From assembly GCA_025927665.1 (NCBI GenBank), contig JAICKZ010000220.1, positions 1-5,514 on the forward strand: a stretch of 5,514 nt of DNA. Direction: 5' to 3'. This stretch comes from Steroidobacteraceae bacterium. Its GTDB lineage: Bacteria > Pseudomonadota > Gammaproteobacteria > Steroidobacterales > Steroidobacteraceae. The translations under genes were made by a program, and so were the position numbers. Each line of letters starts with the position of its first letter. The first letter of the stretch is position 1. The notes under the pieces were generated by a model. That model saw only the letters and a list, made by a program, of their open reading frames with translations, searched no databases and was not told the origin of the DNA. Positions 1 through 4,875 of the stretch are shown one piece after another.

Positions 1-747
1 AAACAACAGATCACGTTAGGAATGATTGCGAACATCGCCGTCAGTGATGGACCGCCGATGATCAGGACTGAAAACGCGCGTATCTCTAGCTGGGTATACA
101 TCAATGTTCACGATCGCGACTTGGTGGCCGTGGTAAAAGATCTGCAATTGGCAATTAAGAAAATTGCACTAAAGCCGGGAATGAGCATTGCCTATTCTGG
201 TCAATTTGAATATGTGCAACGCGCGAATGCGCGCTTGATTGTTATCGTGCCTGCTACGCTGTGCATTATCTTTGTATTGTTGTTCTTTATTTTTAAACGA
301 CTTGATGAAGTAGCATTGATCATGATGACGTTGCCATTTGCATTAACCGGTGGCATTTGGTTCTTGTATTTTCAGGATTACAACTTATCCATTGCAACAG
401 GCGTGGGATTTATTGCTCTGGCCGGCGTTGCCGCAGAGTTTGGTGTTGTGATGTTATTGTATCTGAAGCAAGCATTACTTATATATCAACGTAATGGTTC
501 TACGCTTACAGTGGATGCGCTGGACAATGCTATTCGCGATGGTGCGGTGCTGCGTGTACGACCCAAAGCCATGACGGTGGCGGTGATCATTGCCGGACTA
601 ATTCCTCTTTTTATCAGTATGGGCGCAGGATCAGAAGTGATGACGCGTATTGCGGCGCCGATGGTAGGCGGTATGATTACCGCACCGTTGTTGTCAATGT
701 TGGTGATTCCTGCAGCGTATCGATTGATGCTTGGGCGTAGACAATAA
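1..747 (+). CDS. cusA: CusA-family heavy-metal efflux RND transporter, C-terminal part (5' end outside window)
   Basis: This is the inner-membrane pump of a tripartite CusCBA-type system that expels monovalent copper, silver or related metals using the proton gradient. The frame is open from base 1 (KQQITLG precedes the first Met), so only the last 248 residues of a protein of roughly 1,050 are present. Counting from the Met at base 22, the end of the second periplasmic domain carries VSDGPPMIRTENAR and SGQFEYVQRANARL, typical of the family. Five membrane segments follow (about 71-91, 97-117, 123-149, 182-200 and 211-235), matching TM8-TM12. GVAAEFGVVMLLYL and RVRPKAMTVAVIIAGL are near-invariant HME-RND motifs. 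The acidic residue in AAEFG and the lysine in RPKAM probably belong to the proton relay. The N-terminal half, including the metal-binding methionines and the TM4 motif that would settle substrate class, is not visible. It converges on nrdB. Family assignment is firm; exact metal is inferred. Confidence 0.93.
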   Translation, partial: KQQITLGMIANIAVSDGPPMIRTENARISSWVYINVHDRDLVAVVKDLQLAIKKIALKPGMSIAYSGQFEYVQRANARLIVIVPATLCIIFVLLFFIFKRLDEVALIMMTLPFALTGGIWFLYFQDYNLSIATGVGFIALAGVAAEFGVVMLLYLKQALLIYQRNGSTLTVDALDNAIRDGAVLRVRPKAMTVAVIIAGLIPLFISMGAGSEVMTRIAAPMVGGMITAPLLSMLVIPAAYRLMLGRRQ

Positions 748-800
748 TTCGTTCATTAGAACCATCAAACGCAACGCATTCAGAGTACAATCACTATATT

Positions 801-828
801 AAAACGTCCTTCCTATATGGGAAGGACG
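801..828 (-). terminator. Intrinsic terminator of the nrdAB operon
   Basis: A perfect 9-bp stem (CGTCCTTCC at 805-813 with GGAAGGACG at 820-828) closes a 6-base loop. On the minus strand it is followed by TTTTAATATA, a U-run in RNA, so it terminates transcription coming from nrdB, whose stop codon lies about 67 bases upstream. In the plus direction the 3' flank is CAAGTT rather than a U-run, so it is not an obvious terminator for cusA, although the hairpin could still shield that transcript's end. A weaker imperfect hairpin (836-856, GAAGC/GCTTC) lies between it and nrdB. Nothing else was recognised between 748 and 894. Confidence 0.85.
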
Positions 829-894
829 CAAGTTAGAAGCAAGTTACTTGAGCTTCGCACAAACTATATCAACGCCAGCAGCAGTTGATCGTAC

Positions 895-1926
895 TTAGAA
901 TGCATGATCAAATGCGACTTCGCCTTGCACTGCCACTTGATAGGCAGAGACACGACGCTCAAAGAAGTTTGTCAGCTCTTGTACATCTTGCAATTCCATG
1001 AAAGGAAATGGATTACGTGCATGATAGCGAATCGGCAAACCTAATTTCATGAAACGCTGATCGGCAACATATTCAAGATACTGTCGCATCTCGATACGCG
1101 TGAGTCCGACCACGCCGCCTGATAACACATCTTCTGAAAATTGTGATTCGCACTCTACCGCGTCTTCGATCATGGCCGTCACTTGCGCTGCCCAGTTGGC
1201 GTCGAATAAATGTGGTTCTTCGCGTCGTACTTGATTGATCACTTCATAAGCAAAGGTCATGTGTGCGCTTTCATCGCGAAACACCCAATTGGTGCCCGCT
1301 GCCAATCCTGGCAATAGACCGCGCGAACGCAGAAAATAAACATAGGCGAAGGCACCGAAGAAAAACAAACCTTCGATACAACTCGCAAAGCAGGTGAGAT
1401 TAAGCAGGAAGCGACGTTTATCGGCTTCTGTTTCGATACTACCTAAAGCAAATACTTCATCGGTCCAGCGTTGACAGAATTCTGCCTTACGTCGAATCGA
1501 TGGAACATTTTCAATCGCTGCAAACGCCTGTGCGCGACGTGCTGGATCGGGCACATAGTTATCAAGCAAGGTGAGATAGAACTGAATATGCAACGCTTCT
1601 TCATACAATTGACGTGACAAGTACATTCGTGCTTCGGGTGCATTGATGTGACGATAAAGGCTAATTACCAAGTTGTTGGAGACAATCGAATCACCGGTGG
1701 CGAAAAAAGCCACCAGACGTTCAATTAAATGACGATCAGCGGCAGTCATGCGTTGTTGCAGATGACCGAGATCAATCTGAAAATCAATTTCTTCCACTGT
1801 CCAGGTGTTCTTGATGGCATCACGATACATCTCATAGAAGCGCGGATAGCGCATCGGCCGCAAAGTCAGATCAAAGCCTGAATCCAACAGACAAGGTTTT
1901 TTATCGGACACAATAGTTGTATTCAT
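895..1926 (-). CDS. nrdB: Class I ribonucleotide reductase, beta (radical-generating) subunit
   Basis: NrdB houses the diiron-tyrosyl radical cofactor that NrdA uses to reduce ribonucleoside diphosphates to deoxy forms; the enzyme is cytoplasmic and oxygen-dependent. The 343-residue ferritin-like helical protein has the full metal-ligand set: Asp79 (ATGDS), Glu110 and His113 (EEALH), Glu185 (SCIEG), and Glu219 with His222 (RDESAH). Tyr117 sits four residues after His113, where E. coli has radical Tyr122, so this is a tyrosyl-radical enzyme and not the Phe-bearing Mn/Fe class Ic type. Trp42 may match the radical-path tryptophan (E. coli Trp48). Tyr329 in the tail FFERRVSAYQ is the likely interface tyrosine that passes the radical to NrdA. 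The sequence is most like Pseudomonas-type NrdB (FFATGDSIV, LPIRYHARNPFPFME). The ATG overlaps the nrdA stop codon in TAATG, with a weak GAGG about 10 bases upstream, which suggests translational coupling and matched subunit output. Confidence 0.97.
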   Translation of the reverse strand: MNTTIVSDKKPCLLDSGFDLTLRPMRYPRFYEMYRDAIKNTWTVEEIDFQIDLGHLQQRMTAADRHLIERLVAFFATGDSIVSNNLVISLYRHINAPEARMYLSRQLYEEALHIQFYLTLLDNYVPDPARRAQAFAAIENVPSIRRKAEFCQRWTDEVFALGSIETEADKRRFLLNLTCFASCIEGLFFFGAFAYVYFLRSRGLLPGLAAGTNWVFRDESAHMTFAYEVINQVRREEPHLFDANWAAQVTAMIEDAVECESQFSEDVLSGGVVGLTRIEMRQYLEYVADQRFMKLGLPIRYHARNPFPFMELQDVQELTNFFERRVSAYQVAVQGEVAFDHAF

Positions 1927-4361
1927 TATTGGCAGGCCTCACAAAGTTCTGGATTTTCAAGCGAGCAAATCACCGCATCGGTATCGTTAATTTTTTCAGC
2001 TGCTGCCGTCACGGTGGTCTTGGTGATATGAGTTGCAGGTCGCGAGCGTAAGTAGTAAGTGGTTTTCAAGCCGCGTTTCCAGGCATACATGTACATGCTG
2101 GACAGTTGGCCAATGTTGGGATTGGCCATGAATAGATTAAGTGATTGGCTTTGATCAATGTATGCCCCTCGATCCGCAGCCAGATCGATCAAGGCACGCA
2201 TTGGCAACTCCCATACAGTGCGATAAATTGCACGCAGTTCTTCGGGCAATTCTGTCATGGCTTGAATGGAGCCATCAGCAAGTTTGATGGCGTTACGCGT
2301 TTCATCAGTCCACAAACCAAGTTGTTTCAATTCATCAACCAGGTAACGATTGATTTGCAGAAAGTCACCTGACAGTGTTTCGCGTTTGAACAGATTAGAC
2401 ACCTGTGGTTCAATGCATTCATAACAACCAGCGATAGAAGCAATGGTGGCGGTCGGTGCAATGGCGATTAGCAAGCTATTGCGTAGACCATGAGCTTTGA
2501 TCTCTTCACGTAACTCTTCCCATTTAAATTCAGCGGAAGACCCCGTAGAAGGTTTGACACCCCATGCATCGAATTGCAATTGCCCTTGTGCGGCACGTGT
2601 ATCGGCAAACGTATCGTGAGGACCTTGTTCACGTGCTAATTCCAATGACGTACGCAACGCATTAAAGTAAATGGTTTCGGCAATGCGTGTTGAAAGCTTA
2701 CGCGCTGTATCGCTATCAAAAGGCAAACGCATTTTGAAAAACACATCTTGCAAACCCATAACACCCAAGCCCACTGGACGCCAGCGCATATTGGAAGAGC
2801 GTGCTGTCGATATGGGATAAAAATTGAGATCGATGACGCGATCAAGCTGGCGAATTGCCACTTGCACAGTGTGCGCAAGCTTTTCGAAGTCAAAGCCAGT
2901 TGCACACAGGTGTCGCCCTAAGTTGATTGAACCTAGATTGCACACTGCCGTTTCATCATGGCTGGTGACTTCAAGAATTTCCGTACATAAATTGGATAGA
3001 TGTACCGTGTGACCAGGCTTGGCCGTTTGATTGCAAGCGCGATTCGCCGCATCTTTGAAAGTCATCCAGCCATTGCCGGTGTGTGCGAGGGTGCGCATCA
3101 TGCGTGCATATAAATCACGGGCGCGAATGGTTTTTTTGGCGATGCCACGTGCTTCAGCTTGTACATACGCGTTATCAAAATAATCGCCGAATAAATCTGG
3201 TAATTCGGCCACATCCTTAGGATCGAATAACGACCATGATGCATCTGCTTCAACGCGTCGCATAAATAAATCAGGAATCCAATTGGCCAGATTCATGTGA
3301 TGCGTGCGTCGACCTTCATCGCCGGTGTTATCGCGTAGTTCAAGAAACGCTTCAATGTCTGCATGCCACGATTCCAAATAGGCACATGCGGCACCTTTGC
3401 GTTTACCGCCTTGATTCACTGCCGCTACCGAAGAGTCGAGTGTCTTTAACCAAGGCACGACGCCATTGGATAATCCATTGGTCGCGCGAATCAATGATCC
3501 TTCGGAGCGTACCCGATGCCAAGCCACGCCAATGCCGCCAGAGAACTTGGATAACAATGCGATATCCTTATACTTGTCGTAGATGGACTCGAGTGAATCT
3601 TGAGGAGAGTCGAGAAGAAAACAACTCGATAATTGTTCATGACGTGTGCCAGCGTTAAATAAAGTGGGCGAGCTGGCAATGTAATCAAGCGATGAGAATA
3701 ATTGATATAGCTCGATGGTCTCAGGTACATCAATACTGAGCGAAGCCGCAATACGCATCCAAAAATATTGCGGGCTTTCCATTACATGACGACGCGTTGG
3801 ATGCTTTAACAGATAACGATCATACAACGTCCGCATGCCGAAATATTCGAAGCTTTGATTGCGATTGATATCAATGGCGTCGTTGAGTTTACGCGCGTTG
3901 GCCTCGACAAAGCCAAGTACACGTTCGTTGATCAGACCCACATCAAAGCCTAAGCGAATGGATTGTGAAAACGAATAGACACCCAACCCTTGTACTTCTT
4001 TATCGATGAATGCGGATAACAAGCGTGCGGCGAGTTTGGAATGTTCAGGCTCTTCGACCATGAACGATGCAGCAGTGCGAATCGACAACTCATCAAGTTC
4101 GCGAGTGGTTGCACCATCGTAAAGACCTGCAATGGTCTTCAATGCAACTCGCATGGGGTCCACTGCACTCAGTCCATCACAACAACGCGTTACTGCGCGG
4201 ACAATCTTATTGACATCGACGGGCTCATGATCACCACTGCGCTTGGTGACGCGCATTTGAGTACGCGCTGTAGGTGGTGCCGTTAACTTGAAGCTCGGTT
4301 GTTCCGGAACCGGTAACGGTTTATGTGAAGGCGGTTTGTGCAATGCGATGTTATTCATCAT
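1926..4361 (-). CDS. nrdA: Class I ribonucleoside-diphosphate reductase, alpha (catalytic) subunit
   Basis: NrdA reduces NDPs to dNDPs for DNA synthesis, using a thiyl radical generated through NrdB. The 811-residue protein starts with a Pro-rich stretch (about 10-30). One complete ATP-cone follows (about 36-125, beginning MRVTKRSG), the site through which dATP normally switches off overall activity. The ten-stranded barrel then carries Cys247 (SSCFLLD), the radical triad Asn457/Cys459/Glu461 (NLCTEI) and Cys474 (AVCNLGSINL), matching E. coli Cys225, Cys439 and Cys462. Specificity-loop sequence NQGGKRKGAACAYLE lies near 316-330. Tyr769-Tyr770 (KTTYYLRS) form the radical path. The flexible tail ends CEACQ; Cys807 and Cys810 are the thioredoxin/glutaredoxin-reduced shuttle pair, in CxxC spacing rather than the E. 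coli CxxxxC. No intein or frameshift interrupts it. The start is one of two adjacent ATGs (4361 or 4358). It is first in the operon and preceded by a B12 riboswitch and NrdR boxes. Confidence 0.97.
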   Translation of the reverse strand: MMNNIALHKPPSHKPLPVPEQPSFKLTAPPTARTQMRVTKRSGDHEPVDVNKIVRAVTRCCDGLSAVDPMRVALKTIAGLYDGATTRELDELSIRTAASFMVEEPEHSKLAARLLSAFIDKEVQGLGVYSFSQSIRLGFDVGLINERVLGFVEANARKLNDAIDINRNQSFEYFGMRTLYDRYLLKHPTRRHVMESPQYFWMRIAASLSIDVPETIELYQLFSSLDYIASSPTLFNAGTRHEQLSSCFLLDSPQDSLESIYDKYKDIALLSKFSGGIGVAWHRVRSEGSLIRATNGLSNGVVPWLKTLDSSVAAVNQGGKRKGAACAYLESWHADIEAFLELRDNTGDEGRRTHHMNLANWIPDLFMRRVEADASWSLFDPKDVAELPDLFGDYFDNAYVQAEARGIAKKTIRARDLYARMMRTLAHTGNGWMTFKDAANRACNQTAKPGHTVHLSNLCTEILEVTSHDETAVCNLGSINLGRHLCATGFDFEKLAHTVQVAIRQLDRVIDLNFYPISTARSSNMRWRPVGLGVMGLQDVFFKMRLPFDSDTARKLSTRIAETIYFNALRTSLELAREQGPHDTFADTRAAQGQLQFDAWGVKPSTGSSAEFKWEELREEIKAHGLRNSLLIAIAPTATIASIAGCYECIEPQVSNLFKRETLSGDFLQINRYLVDELKQLGLWTDETRNAIKLADGSIQAMTELPEELRAIYRTVWELPMRALIDLAADRGAYIDQSQSLNLFMANPNIGQLSSMYMYAWKRGLKTTYYLRSRPATHITKTTVTAAAEKINDTDAVICSLENPELCEACQ

Positions 4362-4520
4362 GTGTCCCCATATTCGATCAATTAGTTGCTATAACTGGCC
4401 ACTAACCGGACTGAGGGAACGCAACACAAATGAAAACAAGCAGGCTTTCGCAATGAAAGCAGCGAAATTTCCAAGCGTGACGTGCGCTCCCAAGAGCGTA
4501 TAGGTTCATCACGATGGAAT
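4362..4520 (-). other. nrdA 5' leader downstream of the riboswitch and terminator
   Basis: About 160 untranslated bases separate the terminator-like hairpin from nrdA. In RNA sense they contain a 5-bp hairpin (CGCTC at 4494-4498 with GAGCG at 4485-4489, loop TTGG) and a 6-bp hairpin (GCTTTC at 4455-4460 with GAAAGC at 4444-4449). The second is followed by CTGCTTGTTTTC, a poor U-run. TTAGT/ACTAA repeats flank the stretch before the ribosome binding site. A 35-codon ATG frame (4402-4509) exists, but it has no recognisable ribosome binding site and no recognised product, so it is not called a gene. No convincing second promoter was seen. Confidence 0.4.
4365..4369 (-). promoter_or_regulatory. 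Likely ribosome binding site of nrdA
   Basis: GGGGA lies just before the ATGATG double start. It is 3 bases from the first ATG (4361) and 6 bases from the second (4358). On spacing alone the second ATG fits slightly better, giving a protein one residue shorter. It is far downstream of the riboswitch, so simple occlusion of this site by the aptamer is unlikely, and control by transcription termination fits better. Confidence 0.5.
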
Positions 4521-4558
4521 AAAAAGCAGAAGAGCGAATAAAAATCGCCTGGCACTGC
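4521..4558 (-). terminator. Candidate riboswitch-controlled intrinsic terminator
   Basis: In RNA sense, GCAG (4555-4558) pairs with CTGC (4526-4529). Inside that, GGCGA pairs with TCGCT (one G-U) around a U-rich loop. CTGC runs directly into TTTTTATT (TTTTT at 4521-4525). The stem is interrupted by an internal loop, so it is weaker than the operon-end terminator, but the position between the B12 aptamer and nrdA is where an attenuating terminator is expected. It could also be a plain mRNA hairpin. Which upstream segment acts as antiterminator is not resolved. Confidence 0.5.
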
Positions 4559-4561
4559 TGT

Positions 4562-4621
4562 CAGTTCCTCCCGAGAGAACCCGCGTCGACCGTGCTTATT
4601 GCTTGATAATGCAAGGCACGG
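4562..4621 (-). promoter_or_regulatory. Expression platform of the cobalamin riboswitch (P13-like hairpin plus alternative pairings)
   Basis: Directly after the aptamer, CCGTGC (4616-4621) pairs with GCACGG (4590-4595), with an inner TTGC/GCAA stem exposing a loop that begins ATTATC (4605-4610). That loop can pair with GGTAAT (4732-4737) in the L5 loop of the aptamer (six pairs, one G-U). This is the L5-L13 kissing arrangement known to communicate cobalamin binding. Next, GTTC/GAAC closes a small hairpin (4564-4580). AACCCG (4619-4624) is also perfectly complementary to CGGGTT (4578-4583), a pairing that would compete with both the aptamer P1 strand and P13. Pairings were found by eye and not folded. 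Confidence 0.6.
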
Positions 4622-4810
4622 GTTACGGCAGGTCTTCGGACTTTCGGGCGGCGGTGAATAATTTCACCGTTGATCTACTGCGTCGCTTCCCAAGCTTTTA
4701 AAAGCTCAGTGCTGATGACGTTTCGTTCCCGATTACCGCTGCTGGGCAGTTCTGGATTTGGCATTGGTTAACGTATGCATTAACTGAGGCCGCACCAGAT
4801 TCCCTCTTAG

Positions 4811-4826
4811 TCCTGACATGTTGTGT
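4811..4826 (-). promoter_or_regulatory. Second, degenerate NrdR box
   Basis: Sixteen bases reading ACACAACATGTCAGGA on the minus strand match the NrdR consensus ACACWATATATWGTGT at 10 positions, with one half intact. The centre is 32 bp (about three helical turns) from the strong box, with a 16-bp gap, the usual arrangement for cooperative NrdR binding. On its own the match would not be convincing; the spacing is what supports it. The same DNA is transcribed as a hairpin inside the riboswitch. Confidence 0.6.
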
Positions 4827-4830
4827 CAGG
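4812..4830 (-). repeat. Perfect inverted repeat forming an extra stem-loop in the riboswitch 5' arm
   Basis: CCTGACA and TGTCAGG form a perfect 7-bp stem around a 5-base loop. It lies between the P2 5' strand and the conserved GGGAA of P3, where the E. coli btuB riboswitch has no comparable hairpin. It overlaps the second NrdR box, so the symmetry could serve the DNA, the RNA, or both. Confidence 0.7.
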
Positions 4831-4842
4831 AACCGCAACGGC

Positions 4843-4858
4843 ACACAAGATATTGTGT
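4843..4858 (-). promoter_or_regulatory. NrdR box overlapping the nrdAB -10 element
   Basis: ACACAATATCTTGTGT on the minus strand matches the NrdR consensus ACACWATATATWGTGT at 15 of 16 positions and is nearly palindromic. NrdR is a zinc-ribbon/ATP-cone repressor that senses the ATP/dATP state and blocks transcription of ribonucleotide reductase operons. The box covers the TATCTT -10 hexamer, so bound NrdR should exclude RNA polymerase. Its position in front of nrdA strengthens the call. The nrdR gene itself is not in this window. Confidence 0.88.
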
Positions 4859-4875
4859 TTTTCCGATCGAGTCAA
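4847..4875 (-). promoter_or_regulatory. Sigma70-type promoter of nrdAB
   Basis: The -35 is TTGACT (4870-4875, 5 of 6 to consensus) and the -10 is TATCTT (4847-4852, 4 of 6), separated by exactly 17 bases. Start of transcription is predicted near 4839-4841, which coincides with the first base of the riboswitch P1 stem, as expected if this promoter makes the riboswitch RNA. The -35 begins on the base right after the metR stop codon (TAATTGACT). Confidence 0.8.

Larger units (their letters stand above)
4622..4839 (-). promoter_or_regulatory. Cobalamin (B12) riboswitch aptamer controlling nrdAB
   Basis: This mRNA element binds adenosylcobalamin or a related cobamide and normally lowers expression of the downstream genes. 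All landmark segments appear in order on the minus strand: P1 GTTGC (4835-4839) with GTAAC (4622-4626); P2 GGT (4832-4834) with ACC (4631-4633); GGGAATC...GGTGCG from 4804; P3 TCTGG (4795-4799) with CCAGA (4751-4755); ACTGCCC (4744-4750) and AGCGGTAA (4733-4740); P7 CGTC (4717-4720) with GACG (4681-4684); TTGGGAAGCGACG; and the B12-box end GTCCGAAGACCTGCC (4627-4641). It resembles the E. coli btuB element closely. Peripheral stems include the AGCTTTTAAAAGCT palindrome (4693-4706) and CGGTGAA/TTCACCG (4652-4669), pointing to the large AdoCbl-type form. P3 carries an inserted arm. The aptamer starts right at the predicted transcription start. Identity is very secure; the direction of control is inferred from the family. 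Confidence 0.95.

Noticed and set aside
836..856. Imperfect GAAGC/GCTTC hairpin as a second terminator
   Set aside because: The stem is bulged and has no U-run on either strand; the hairpin at 801-828 already explains termination.
1443..1643. 66-codon open frame on the minus strand inside nrdB
   Set aside because: It lies in another frame of a complete, motif-rich nrdB and resembles no known protein.
895..1926. NrdB as a Mn/Fe class Ic subunit lacking the radical tyrosine
   Set aside because: Tyr117 is present four residues after metal ligand His113, and the first ligand is Asp79, as in tyrosyl-radical enzymes.
2145..4286. Several 60-90 codon open frames on both strands inside nrdA
   Set aside because: All overlap an uninterrupted nrdA with every catalytic residue in order; none has a recognisable domain.
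1926..4361. Possible intein or intron in nrdA or nrdB, common insertion hosts
   Set aside because: Both proteins read continuously through all active-site motifs at normal length; no splice-junction motifs or insert.
4391..4440. Internal promoter for nrdA with TATAGC as -10
   Set aside because: No -35-like hexamer lies at 16-18 bases; the nearest TTGCGT is about 25 bases away.
4288..4503. 71-codon plus-strand frame opposite the nrdA start and leader
   Set aside because: It overlaps the nrdA 5' end antisense and has no recognised ribosome binding site or domain.
4402..4509. 35-codon minus-strand frame in the nrdA leader as a leader peptide gene
   Set aside because: There is no Shine-Dalgarno sequence before its ATG and no run of regulatory codons; kept only as an observation.
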